A stretch of 64,000 nucleotides of DNA from Lingula anatina (GCF_001039355.2 NW_019775756.1:159520-223519); one strand, 5' to 3'; counted from the first letter of the stretch, positions 49,454 to 61,396 are shown. Numbers and translations are program-made. The notes: a model not told the origin generated them from the letters alone.

Positions 49454-50032
49454 ACTTTTCTTAAAGAGGGTAAAACATGTTAAGTGTAGGGCTTATCTTA
49501 CACATGGCCCTGGTAAAGCGATTATATTGTGTAACTCCCGCTCCCCTGCTTTGCGTCATTATTCGTGTCCAGTGTACATTAAAGATACACAATAGGCGTT
49601 CGATACTGATATAGCCAAACAATTATTTGAGGTTTTTTACACCTCTTCTTGATGTGCCACGTTACATCTTTTTCAAAACCGTCCACACAATGACGATTCA
49701 AAAACCCGATTTTGAGTACGAAATTTCCAATCTTTAGGCACTGACGTAATGGTGATGGGTATCTGTGAGTTACACTCGTCACTGTAAAAATATAAATATA
49801 AAACGAGAAAACTGACATGCACATGCGCAGGCCGGCATTTTTTCATCCGCCTTGGGTTGAATATACTGTATACCTTGGAGATTGAAGGGGATTTTGTTGG
49901 CATTTTTTAGGATCTTTAACCCTTGCCTTATACAGGTGTTTTGCCAATCGTGTGCCTTTAAAACAGCCATGGTGTCTCTATCACGTGCGGCATGACATCA
50001 TCGCCGCCATTATTACTGAGTAGACGCGAACC
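45849..50032. other. Intergenic; no gene recognised
   Basis: Contains a GA repeat (46219-46264), G-runs near 47511-47560 and an ATA trinucleotide repeat (49412-49450). A minus-strand open segment at 47940-48094 contains ECPHCKNSHAQC and ends at a donor-like CAG|GTAAGA, but nothing supports it as a gene. Confidence 0.45.
46219..46264 (+). repeat. GA microsatellite
   Basis: About 23 GA units. Other GA runs are at 26823-26858, 52107-52130, 53013-53030 and 61301-61319. Confidence 0.95.
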
Positions 50033-51017
50033 ATGAAGACTGCCCTTTGTGTCGTTTTGTTGACAATGGCTTTTGCCTGTGTCCAGGTACGTGTAAACTT
50101 GGTACTTGGAACTGTCTGATGAAAACTGTGTTATTTTTATTACTTAATATTGAGGTAAAGATCTCCAAAAGATTATTTTTCAAATATCTCGAGGGGAGGG
50201 GGCAACCTTCCGCCCTCGTCCTACAGTAGGTCCCTATACGATCCTGAATTAATTACCCCAGTGCCTTGGTAATTCATGTTGAATCTTTGAAAGACGTAAT
50301 GAAATAATTCTCTTTCTGCCATAGGCCTATAAGAGATGTAGCAGCGACACAGACTGTTACGGTGGCAAAACAATGTGCTGCCTGTCCAATCGGTATGGTA
50401 GAGGGTACTGCCGTTCTCGTGGACGCCAATACTCTATTTGTTCCATAAGTGGAAGCGCCAATCGATGTCCCTGTAGAGAAGGTACGACTGTCTTTGTTCT
50501 TGTCTTCGATTCCGTGCTTATAGGCCTAACAGTTTTTTTTTCTTTTTCAATTACCGTTCCTTCTTTTGTTATTTTTTTTTTATTTTATTATATAATTATT
50601 TTCATCAAATTATTATTTTCATTATTATTACTTTCATATGTTAGTTTTCACTTTTGTCATGCATTCCACAATCGACAAATTATCCTATCTCAAAGACTGT
50701 ATTGAAACCAGAGGTAGACGTATTCAAAGCTGACCTACATTGTATCTCACAACTAAAGCTGCTTACCACCACTATTTCTCTATAGAGAGCCAATCGTAAA
50801 GAGTATATTGTTTCCTGGTAAAAGTGACTCTGTTTATTGACACATTTATTTGATTATTCCATTTGATAAAATTTAAGGTTTGGAATGCATCAGTGCTCGT
50901 GGCAACCCCTGGTTTGGCGGCCTCGCTGCTATTCTCGTCAACCCAGATAGCGGTCTGTGCAACACGATTAAGGTGACCACTGGCGGGTCTGGGGAATCCG
51001 GCGACGGTGACCTTTGA
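50033..51017 (+). CDS. Secreted ten-cysteine protein, prokineticin/astakine/colipase-like pattern
   Basis: Three exons, 50033-50086, 50325-50481 and 50878-51017, splice in phase to 116 residues. Exon 1 is exactly a signal peptide (MKTALCVVLLTMAFA). The mature part has ten cysteines: C..5..C..6..CC, then C after GRGY, a CSIS cysteine, CPC, LEC and a last one in GLCN. The order with CC, CPC and LEC matches the five-disulfide colipase-like fold of prokineticins and astakines (secreted cytokine or hormone-like proteins). It is Arg-rich in the middle (RYGRGYCRSRGRQ) and Gly/Ser/acidic at the tail. An AATAAA follows at about 51187. Function is not known; hormone, haemocyte cytokine and defence peptide are all possible. 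It lies between BRICHOS gene copies but on the other strand. Confidence 0.75.
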
Positions 51018-51635
51018 ATCATTAGACTTTCTGGGATAAAGGTCAAGTTTACGACCAATGATTGCGCCTATAGCTAGCCTCTGGAGAACGCCCCAATTTG
51101 TGTATGTATCATCAAAGGGACTGCTGTTTAAGCAACTTATCTATATTTTATAAATATCTTTCATCGATGATAGTGACAGTTTTGTCCCAATAAAATTGCA
51201 AACGAGGACTAATGTGTTGGGAATATGTTGAGTTGTTTTATGAATTCATCTTAAACAGTGCAACACAAAGACATTACAAGTATGGACTTCGAATATATCA
51301 TGCATAGGTGAAGTTTGAGTAAATGAAATGGTCCATTTCATTTTTACCAATGTTTCATGAAGGTTTTAATTTTTTAATAATTGTATAACAGAACGGTACA
51401 CTCCAACCGAGAGATTGTTTCGGTGTTCGGTGTTTGGTTTCGGCTTTTTTTTACATTTTTCAGACTGTCATGTATTTGCACCGCGTTTATAATTCATAAA
51501 TAAACGGGGCATTGTAAAATACAACTAGACACGCACGTGTAACGCACACAATCCGAGAAATAAAATAATTTCAGCCTGATCGAATCATCAAAGAGTCTTA
51601 TATTTATTCTCGTTTGGAAGCATAACACAGACGCA

Positions 51636-51665
51636 TGGGTCACAGCTGGCAGCATCTTGAAGGGT
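51636..51665 (-). pseudogene. Possible relic of BRICHOS exon 1
   Basis: On the minus strand TTCAAGATGCTGCCAGCTGT matches the start of genes A and B (TTCAAG-ATG-CTGCCAGC..) including bases before the ATG. The following codons then diverge and no donor appears. It could be the leftover of a fourth gene copy, or chance. Confidence 0.3.
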
Positions 51666-51889
51666 TTCCTGTCTCTATAGAGCAGGTATCAAAAGAAGCC
51701 AGAAAACCATAAAAGGGAGAGAATGAACACACTCTGTACTTGGTAAAAACGCGCCAAAAAAGCGCACTTGCCTTGTTTTCACACCAGTGGTATCTGATTT
51801 ATCATAATTAAAGACTGAATGCAGGTTTTGCGACCTATTTATGTAAATGCAATCACCCAGGAGTTATTTTCAGTGCTCTTTTTTACGTT

Positions 51890-52980
51890 TTATTTCCTCA
51901 GTATTTAACAGGATGTAGATAAGCAACTGTCATGTGTATGTAAAAATGAATAACATTTATCCCATTGACGTTTAAATAGCCTTCGAACAAACTAAATACG
52001 TATCAACCGCCCTATATTAGCCATAGAAATCAGTATTGATAATAGAAATCAAATAAAACCGCATCATATACGTCGGTGTCAAACTTCCTTACGTTTATGG
52101 CAAATGAGAGAGAGAGAGAGAGAGAGAGAGTAATTTAATAATAACATATTAAAAAGAAATAGTAAATCTTCTAGATTTACCACAGACCATTTGAGTAAAT
52201 GCTCTCTTCTTGAACATTTTATGGATTTTATGGATTTTTCTTAAAACCATTAAAACCATAAAAAAACAAAAAAAAAAAAAAAAGAAAAAAATCCTTTTAA
52301 TGTCTAAATGATAATTTAAAAAGTCCGTTTCCACTCCTCATCCAAGGAAATAACTGAAGATGCATTGAATCTAGGAACATTCTGAATTACCATATCGCAG
52401 GGAAAGTCTGAAAAATTAAAATGTCTGTAAACAAGTCTCTTAAAAAAAAGGAGCATGGCGTTTCAACATACCAATAAAATTCTGTCAAGTGACTAGGCCG
52501 TTTGAAAAAGGGTGGCAACATCGGAACTCATAATACGCTTATGTTGTCTCTTTAAAAACGATTTACTTTTTTAACACAATTACAGAAGAGGTATGCAGTG
52601 ACATTTCACCGACCGCAAATGAATGAAAGTCCACAAACACAAATGTATGTCTTTGATAACACAACAAAAACATAATGTATGTCTTTTTACCTCTTTTATT
52701 AGGTAAATGCCACACAATCAGTAACTGTCGCAAGTTTTTTTTCTTTTGCTTTATTAATTTGGCAAAATATATACGTAGCAAGGAAAATCGGCATTGTAAC
52801 CCCAACTTACTACCTTCTTGAAAGAACATTACTTTTTCAAATCCCCATGTTTGTAACTTATCAGTTCATCATTCAATGAAGTTCGCAAAACAATTCTTTA
52901 TCTTCAGGTAGCCAGTTTGTCGTACAAGGTCTTCGTTCACAATTAATGACTCTGTTCGTTTATATTCTAGGGTGTGTCGC

Positions 52981-53011
<31 letters not shown>

Positions 53012-53115
53012 CTGAGAGAGAGAGAGAGAGAAGCCGGAAATAATTCTCCAGCTTAGCCGAGGTGTTGCACTCAAAAAGTAAGCTAAGTGACATTACTGAC
53101 ATTTCGCGATGGCAT
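51890..53115 (-). repeat. Downstream flank of gene A, part of the tandem segmental duplication
   Basis: Long matches to 59530-61396 in the same order: GTAGATAAGCAACTG, AGCCTTCGAACAAACTAAATA, CACCGACCGCAAATGAATGA and CTCTTTTATT. A minus-strand AATAAA at 52695-52700 is conserved in the other copy at 61000-61005, a likely poly(A) signal for both genes. No coding exon. Confidence 0.75.
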
Positions 53116-53244
53116 TTAATAACGACACCTGTGGCACCACACCCAAACCACACGCCTGATGCAAACACGTCTACACCTTTTACAAAATAAACAGCGGATA
53201 CATATGCAAATGCGTCGCACCCTCCGGCAACGGTACCTATAGCA
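53116..53244 (-). other. Mature cationic ten-cysteine peptide region, gene A
   Basis: Starts after RQKR with GCYRYRC and ends with CHRCRY before TAA. It has 43 residues: ten Cys, about fourteen Arg or Lys, several aromatic or Val/Ile, and no Asp or Glu. Cys spacing is identical to gene B. Reading the exon in the unshifted frame instead gives a longer neutral frame that breaks the splice phase. Confidence 0.8.
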
Positions 53245-55835
53245 GCCTCGCTTTTGACGATGAACTCCTGAAATATAATATAATATAATATAATATAATA
53301 TAATATAATATAATATAATATAATATAATACAACGGGAAGAAATTGAGACCAAAGGGACCTGCAATTTATATTGTACGTCCGATGCGTCTAAATACAAAG
53401 TAAGAAAGAAATCTCACGTCGCTGCTATACAGGTACATTCCCGAGACATGTCTAGTGCTTACCTGCCGTGCCTCGTGTGTTGGCGCCATCTACAGTATTG
53501 TCGTCCTTTTGAGTTAGCCAGTATGTCTTCAGATCCCTGCAGAATTCCTGCATTCTGGGACTTAGGAAGGACTTGTCCTTGATCGGGGAGGTGTTGACAA
53601 CGAATTGCCTGTGTTCATCATCGGTGTCTTCATCATCGTCATCTGTTGTACTTTCATTCTAAAGTCAAAATGGAAGGTTAAGTAAGATCTAGTTATTCAA
53701 AGCTCCCGTGATTTTCATTTTTAAAATTGACTTGATATTTTTTAAATAAAATTCAATACAAGGTGCAAGTAAAGATGTCAGCACAAATTCAAAGTCTGCA
53801 TATACAAAGTAAATTGTTCCGATTGCTCCATTAGCCCTGATCACATTTCTAAATGTAACTTCATATTCTAAAACACATTCAATAGTATCGTTTATGTAAA
53901 AAATGTTTAAAAAAAAGACTGAATAAATATAAAGTTAGTCGTACCGGTTGTTCCAAAGCGTTGGCCACGTCCTTGCTGTCAGTCTCTTCAGATTTGTTCA
54001 TTGGAGCCAAGTAACAAGCAAACTTGTTATTCATTTCCATCTTGTATCCTACCAGACTCTGAAATGATGAAATCTGCATATGATAGTTTGAAAAGAAAGA
54101 CTTTAAGGCTAAGCAAGCAAACTTGCTGTTCATGCCCATCTTGTATACTACCAGACTCTGAAATGATGAAATCTGTTTATAATAAATTGAAAACAGACTT
54201 TAAGGTTGAAACTGGTGGTGTAATCTGCCCTTTTACAGAAATCCGTCGCTCGTTAACCAACTAATTAATTCAGTCTGGCCTTTTTTTGTTAAAATGATAA
54301 AAACGTATTTTGATGGAATGAAACATTTGCAACGAAAAAAAAGGAAATGTCACCACAGTCTTCCAAATTATCTTTGTTGATCTATCCTACATTTTTGACC
54401 GTCTTCCGACAGACAAAATTAGATACCCGACAATGTAAACTTCAAAATCTGAGCGTCTTCCGGAAGACCCAGAAGACGGCCTCAATCCGCCCCTGCATTG
54501 AATTAGTCCTGAAATGACGGTGCAACGCTCTTAAGAACTCTGAAGAATTTTAAAACAACATGTTTTCCTTTTGACATACATCAGGTAGAATAAAACTTTA
54601 TTGTTTATTATTTTTCTAAGTTAAGTTGAAACCTCCACTCACTCTCGAGTTGTCCATGGCGACGTGGAACTTCTCGTTGTTCACGTTGTACACGGTGATG
54701 TTGTCCTTCAGATCAACCTGAACCTTTTCGTCAACTTTCTTCCCTTGTTTGTCGGTTAAGCGGAGATGGTACTCCTGAAGAAAAAGCAATGTCACTGGAA
54801 AACCATATAAGGCAATAGGGGTTATATTGGCATATTGTGTTCCCGATAAGCTTAAAAAGAAACAGAAAAAAATGGCACGTTTTGCCGATTAGATTATCCT
54901 TACTAGTGCTCGCAGTGCACGGTGCTATTTTAAAGCAATTCTCTTCTCTGCCTGTATCAGATGTGTTAATCAATATAATTTCAAAATATTCAGTTTAACC
55001 CTACTGTATTTTTATTATTATTATCATTATTACGATTATTATTATTATTATTATTATTATTAGTGATATAGTATGCTTCCACCACATATACCTTCCACAC
55101 ATCCTGTGATGCCTTGTTAGAGATGTGAACTGCTCCCAACGTTCCACCGACAGCAACAGCAACAACAACAATGACAGCAACAGCAACAATGATGTACTTC
55201 TTGTACGACGCCTTGATCTGAAATGTGTGAAGATGGAATTAATCAGACATTTAATTAGCTTTCCAAATGCTCTCTCACTTGTGGCGTATTTCATTAGAAA
55301 TACGTACCTTTAAAAGAAGGTGGTAATCTGTAAAGCCGATATAATATTATGATTTTTATACAATGTTTGTACAACAGGTTGAAAATGAAACTGACAAATT
55401 TAGAGATTCCAGATGACAATCTAAACACATAAAATAATAACGCTGTTCGTTTTTCCATAGTTTACCAGTATGAATTTAAAAAAGAGTGCACCTTTATGAA
55501 GTTAACATGTCATTTTTTATATAAAGATAATCTTGATACTTTTAGATAAATTAACTCACAAAATCCGATTTAAACATTGCAAAATGTTCAGACTTAAGCA
55601 TCGTCGTTCTTTAAACTATTTAAGATAAAAAATACAAGTGTGCACCAAATTATGCAGCTGTTTTAGCATGGTTGCACATCCCTGACATCCCCTGTATAAG
55701 GCTGAAAAATTCTTGGCCTAAACGTCTTTATTAAGTGGATATACTTACCTCGGCGCTGTTACGTCGAGAGGATCCACCATCTGTGATGACCGTCACGCCG
55801 GATTCGGCAGACTTTTCGTCGACTGCTGGCAGCAT
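53116..55835 (-). CDS. BRICHOS membrane precursor of a ten-cysteine cationic peptide, gene A
   Basis: Six exons (55749-55835, 55092-55217, 54643-54774, 53945-54058, 53463-53658, 53116-53267) splice in phase to 268 residues. Exon 1 is a cytosolic tail (MLPAVDEKS). Exon 2 has a basic stop (KKY) and a Val/Ala-rich membrane helix, giving type II topology. Exons 3-5 form a BRICHOS-type domain with the hallmark Asp (VAMDNS) and two Cys (FACYLAP and MQEFCRDLKTYWL), plus an acidic insert (STTDDDDEDTDDEH). Exon 5 ends in phase 1, which sets exon 6 to read HRQKR, a furin-like site. A 43-residue peptide follows (Cys 2, 7, 14, 16, 19, 22, 25, 29, 38, 41), rich in Arg, with no acidic residue. BRICHOS precursors with C-terminal peptides include annelid antimicrobial peptides. 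Antimicrobial activity here is inference. An upstream TATA box is present. Confidence 0.85.
53268..53330 (+). repeat. TATAA pentanucleotide microsatellite
   Basis: About twelve TATAA units directly upstream (on the minus strand) of the exon 6 acceptor of gene A. Gene B has only a short GAATA-like run at the same place. Confidence 0.9.
54058..54157 (-). repeat. 99-bp partial duplication of exon 4 with its acceptor, gene A
   Basis: TTTCAG|AGTCTGGTA... occurs at 54157 and again at 54058, exactly 99 bases apart. The segment between is open in the gene A frame (YKMGMNSKFAC and then intron-derived residues). Use of the upper acceptor would add 33 residues in frame. Gene B lacks this copy. Confidence 0.8.
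54384..54496 (-). mobile_element. MITE with GCGGAT-type end, partial copy 2
   Basis: Opposite-orientation relative of 23691-23858, in intron 3 of gene A. It keeps one end (CAGGGGCGGATTGAGGCC on the minus strand) and the GTCTTCCGGAAGAC block, but lacks the other end. Confidence 0.6.
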
Positions 55836-55921
55836 CTTGAAAAATAGCAGGCACCAAACAAGTCCTTCCTTCTCCAGGTAGAGGGAAACCGTCGTCTGAT
55901 TCGTGTTCGACGCACATCCCT

Positions 55922-55928
55922 TTTTATA
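55922..55928 (-). promoter_or_regulatory. TATA box of BRICHOS gene A
   Basis: CTATAAAAAGG on the minus strand, 87 bases upstream of the ATG at 55835. The leader between them is shared with gene B (CAGACG, CTGGAGAAGGAAG). Gene B's box would fall just beyond the window. Confidence 0.6.
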
Positions 55929-58900
55929 GATCCGATCTTGTTTGAAAATTCACCAAGATTTTACATAAGAGGAAAAACGCCTTCCAAGAAAAAAAGCCAT
56001 TTCCATTTGTTTATTGACCACAAAACTGCGAACCTTGTTTTTCAAAAATGCATATGATGATGAGGGGCAAATGTCAAAACCAAGATAGCGTGCATTTAGG
56101 TTGTATTTTAGATGTTGCCTCAAATACTCCATGCTAAATATAAGCTTAAGCCCCAATGTACGGGTGATATCAAATATGCAATTTTTCCATAAGATTCTCG
56201 CTGCAATAACCTGATTTATTTCGCTGAAACTTAAATAAGCCAAATACGCCTAAGACCACTCATTTAATCTAAACTAAAATGTCGCTGCATGCCAACGTCA
56301 TCCCACTGCTAAATCACCGGTTTCTCTTAAAGTTGCCATTACTAGCAATTAGGTGCCATGAATATTTAGTTGCACGCCGTCTGGTATCTCCCTTAAACTA
56401 GCACTGCCTGGATATTTGTAAGTCTTTTAATGTTATGCCATAGCATTACTGATACCAGCAAAATGTATACAGCTTCAAAGTTACATTAAAATAAATTTAA
56501 ACTACTTTGAATGTAAAATGTGCACTGGTTTACTGGTTAAAGATATCATTCATTACTGGATAACATTATTATTATTATCAAAAGCAAGAATCAATTTCAA
56601 GGCAACGATGTAAGGTTTTCCAGGAAAACTGCGATAAAGAAATATTAACTGCTAAAAAATTGTTTAAAAAGTTTTCAAAAGGCTGATGTAGATCTTACAA
56701 AAAATTATAACCCTTCAGATTTGCTGTACTAGCAGAATTTGAAGTGCAACAGGGCATGTCAGCGCAAGATAGATTCTGCACATTTTTACCTCATAAGACT
56801 GTACAGGGGTATAACCACCCAATGACTTTCAAATCGTTACGTAGTCGTTACATTATCATAACGAAATATTCCGTTATTTTATAGAAAAATTGCATCAGCC
56901 GGGGTATAGACTATGAAAGCTGTATGTTACCGTACTGTATCATCATCTCTAAAATGGACTCTAAGACCCCATTCCCATAGATTTTAGATCGATCTATCTC
57001 CGTGGGGAGTCTCACTAGATTTTTGTCAGCTTAGTCGGCTTAAATGTCTGTCCCGCCTACTAAAAGCTGTAAGGGGTAATTAACTTTCGTGCGAGCTCGG
57101 CTGACAGCAATTTAGCGTGAACCCCCAGGGAGTTAGGTCGATCCAGATAGATCGATCTAAATCTGTGGGAATCCAGTCTAACACCCAAAAGGCAGCCCAT
57201 TATCTTTTATCTAACTAGAAAACAGCTTTGAAAAACAACTAGGGTGTACAGTCAAGGTTAGATAAAAACTCCTAAATGGCTGTTTTCAGGCAAATGGTTT
57301 GGATAAATGATAAATATTTGATGCTCATTGACTACATTGCATCTACATAAATGGCATTTTATTGATAGCGGCATAATTTCGATTTCGGAGTGTAAATTGC
57401 AAAATCGGCTATTTCTTATATATCTCCTTTACCTTAGCATCTATGAAAATCGTGATACTTTTTAGAACTGTTCAATAAAACATTTTAATTAGAGAATCAT
57501 GACTCCATAAAAACATTTAAACCATAGTAAAGGCAGGGGATTATAGTTCTAACTTTTTTACGACACACATGTCAATTTCCGTGATAAACTCATCTTCAGT
57601 TAAGAAGTTACGATACTAATTGTTATATCACCTTGAAATAATAAGGGTATACATTTCCCAAAAGCCCATGTACGTTAAATTAAGAATTCACTGATTGAAC
57701 AGCTACAGCTATTAGGATTTTTAAATGCAGCTTTCTAATCTTCTGTAAATCTTTCGCGAACCGCTTGCTTTCGCTTTCACATGTTGTCTGATTGCGCTCC
57801 GTAAGACTTATGGCACGCAACGCTTGTGACTGCACTGTTCAGGTGTCGCTGCCTATCACGTGACACCACATTAGCCCCGCCCATCCCATAGCAGCTGAGG
57901 CGGAGTAAAGTGGCTGTACCTGTTCAATTTAAAGAATTACAATAAAAACACATAGGAAATGCGAGCCACTTTGTCTAATTTTTCAATAAGCAAAATGGTC
58001 GATACATTATTTGAAAAAAAAAAGCTTCTTTCTGGGTATTTTGATGATCATAACCCTGTCCGTGTCCTTAGCGACTGACATAGACGCCTGTGTAAAAATA
58101 ACGATCTTTTACCTGATTAATCATACTATACGCACTTCTTGTGAAATTTAAACACATTTCCATGGATGAAAGACAACGGATGAAAAAAATGCCTTCCACG
58201 AAAACTGAAAAATATATTTGTGGTTTTTCTTAAAGCACAAGTGTGCATAATTTTGGCGTTTACAAATAAAGGACGTTTGGTCTATCACGTGCTTAACAGA
58301 TAAATTTCCTGAAAAACTGTAATAGCTATTTAAATGGCCTCTAAACGTGCTAGCTATGATTTTGGCAAGTTGGCGGGAGAGAGAGAGACAAAATGCCTCT
58401 TTGCATTTATCTTCATTTACTTTGCATGAAATGCCATACATTTACACTTACATTTTACATTTATATCACTCTCCACCTTTTGGAATAATCACGGGGTAAC
58501 CATTTTCGTAATACACCGTGTGGGCATGGCCCGATGTATATTTCAAGAACGCGTTTTGCAATTTGGATGCTTTCATGGCTACATAACACACGTGTCACGT
58601 ACACTTGACATTTGCGATATCTTGCACTATAGAATCAACACCACACAAAGGTGTCCACTAAATTATCTTTATTTTTCAACGCACACGTGTGCCACATGAC
58701 TCCACAACCAACATGGAGTCCACCTACTCTCTCAAAACCTCCCACTAGAGGGACACAATCTTACGTCTCCTCCGCTGCAACCAAGACAACCCTAATACAC
58801 AACAACACGTAGAGACATAAAGACACAAAAAGTTCTGTTCAGCAACATTACATGTGGTGTCTTTCGACACGACCTTCATACAGTTAACACAAATATGAAA

Positions 58901-59520
58901 TAATGACAATCAGTAACTGTCTAACTTTTATTTGATTCAGTTGACGAGATAGAAGAGAGAAGATAAATCGCTATTGTTTTTATCGGATAAATCAGTAGGT
59001 CTATACTACAAAATATACAAAACATTATCCCGATTTACTACCAGCTACATCAGTGTCGTGCGTGCTAAAGCCCCCACAGTCAAGATCTACTTAAGGAATG
59101 GCTCTGTTTATAAGCGTGTGGATGAGTGTTTGTGTGCGTGCATGAGCGCGCATGCGTGTATATGTGTGCATGAGCACCTGTGTGTGTGCGTGTACGTGTG
59201 TGTTTGTGTACATGTGCGCTTCCTTTTCTTGGTTGACAATGTTTATTTACCCCAGTGACATCTGTAACTCCAACCATAATATTATCTGTAATAGCAAAAC
59301 GGGGCCATCATACATTTAACACAGGAGACAACAATAAAAAGAAGAATAAGAAGAATAAGAAAATAATAAGTATTATTATTATTTTATCGTTTCACGTTTA
59401 AAAATAAAACTCACCCTACTATAAGGGTGGCGAGAGACTATAACCTGGGAAAGTACAATTAAAAATGTTTCTGCTTCTTTTTAAGTACAATGTATGCGTA
59501 ATCGCTCATTCAGTGATAAA
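55929..59520. other. Intergenic between the two BRICHOS genes; no gene seen
   Basis: AT-rich sequence holding the MITE at 56964-57178, a GT-rich stretch near 59150-59215 and short GAATAA runs. Open frames are short and without domains. Confidence 0.5.
56964..57178 (+). mobile_element. Non-autonomous inverted-repeat element (MITE), copy 2
   Basis: Ends of about 34 bp are inverted repeats: ATTCCCATAGATTTTAGATC at the left, and the complement of ATTCCCACAGATTTAGATC at the right, both continuing with GATCTATCT. Opposite-orientation relative of 3226-3455. Non-coding, 215 bp. Confidence 0.75.
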
Positions 59521-59529
59521 AAGAATGAC

Positions 59530-59732
59530 GCCCGTTATGTAGATAAGCAACTGATACAGTGTATGTGAGAATGAATGTCATTAATCCTGTTGACGTTTAA
59601 AAAGCCTTCGAACAAACTAAATATGAATCAGCCGCAACAGATTAGCAATAGAAATCAATATTGATACATGTAGTAGAAATTAAATAAAACCACATGAAAT
59701 ACGTCAGCGTCATGCTTCTTCGCTTTTATTAC

Positions 59733-59765
<33 letters not shown>

Positions 59766-61275
59766 GGAGGGAGGGAGGGGGGGGGGGGGGGTGGATCACT
59801 TTGTAAAAANTTTTCTTGCCAATAACTTTAGAGAGGGGGAGAGAGAGAGAGAGAGAGAGGGGAGGGAGGACGGAGATGATCTACTTTGAAAAAATGCGTA
59901 TAATAAATATGATCTATTTGGAAGAAAAATATTTGTCTTTTTCTTTGCCTTGAGACATTTATTCCACATGGATGTTTCCAGGAGCGTCGTGCGTTTGTTT
60001 GAGATCTATTTATATAAACAACTTTCACTTACATCGCCTTAAATCGTGTGGATATGACTAAGCAGGAACACTTGTAAAATGAAGACCAAGACACACGGAT
60101 AACTTTGCATACATTAGCTTAATAACGATGTCACTTTATAAGCGCATTGATTAAGCGACTCTCTCTCGCAGATCATTAACAATTTGTCCCTGAAGTGCGA
60201 TGTCATTACACAATTATATTTTCAATTAATTTTCGAAAGCTATATGTTTGATTTTACCGGTTAAAATTATTGTAATGCTGTATATCTATTATATCTTACC
60301 ATTTTGGAAAATAATTTAATAATTAAACATATCAAAAAGATGTAATAAATCTAGATTTACCGCAGGGCATTTCAGTAAATGCTTGAGCATTTTACGGATT
60401 TTATGGATTTTTTTAAAACAGTTAAAATCATTAAAAGCAAAAAAGAAAAAAAAACCTTTTAATGTCTATGTGATAATTTAAAGAGTACGTTTCCACTCCT
60501 CTTCCCAAGAAGTAATTGAAGATGCATTGAATGTAGAAACCTTCTGAATCACCATATCGCAGGGAAATTCTGAGACAGCAGAAGAAAAAGAAAGATGAAA
60601 TGATTTTGATTACACTTTAAAGCTAACAGGGAATAAATTCTGTATATTTCTCAACGTGCTTTTATCATAATTTGGCTTCTCGCATCCTCAATATTTAAAA
60701 CCGAAGAAAAGAACGATTTTTAAATTAAAATTGCTGTAAACAGCTAAATCGTTTCTAAAAGAGGAGTACGGCGTTTCAACATTTCAGTAAAAATCTGTCA
60801 AGTAATAGGTTGGTAACACCGGATCTCATAATACGCTTATATTGTCTCTTTAAAAACGCTTTATTTTCATACCACGATTACACAAAGAACCGACCGCAAA
60901 TGTTCATTTGTCACCGACCGCAAATGAATGAAAGTCCACAAACACAACTTTAAGTCTTTGATAACGCAAAAAAAACATAAGATATATCTTTTTGCCTCTT
61001 TTATTGGGTAAATTCCAAACAATCAGTAAATGTCACAAGATTTATTTCCTTCATTTTACAAAATAAGTAGCGAGGGAAATCTGCATTATGTCACTGACTT
61101 AAAAACTATTTGAATACATCTTATATATTAAGCCCCCATGTGTGTTACTTATCAAGTGATCATACAATTAAGTTCGCCAAATATTTTATAATCTTCAGGT
61201 AGCCACGGTGATGTGCAGGTCTTGATCTACAATGGTTGACTATGTTCATGTGTGTTCTAAAGTGTGTCACTCCGT

Positions 61276-61319
<44 letters not shown>

Positions 61320-61396
61320 CCGGAAGCAATTATCCAATTCAGCTAAGGTGTTGCACTAAGCTTAGTGACATGACTGACATTTCGCGATTGCGTTTA
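59530..61396 (-). repeat. Downstream flank of gene B, part of the tandem segmental duplication
   Basis: Matches 51890-53115 in order, with indels. Carries a conserved minus-strand AATAAA at 61000-61005. A further AATAAA overlaps the gene B stop codon region (61393-61398). No coding exon. Confidence 0.75.
59738..59861 (+). repeat. G-run and GA low-complexity tract with an ambiguous base
   Basis: G-runs of more than 20 bases, GGGA repeats, an N at 59810 and a GA repeat. It replaces the short GA repeat found at the matching position (52107-52130) in the other duplicated segment. Confidence 0.8.

Noticed and set aside
52869-53333. Minus-strand open frame of 154 codons covering gene A exon 6
   Set aside because: It reads the exon in the wrong phase, runs through microsatellites at both ends, and gene B has a stop in that frame.
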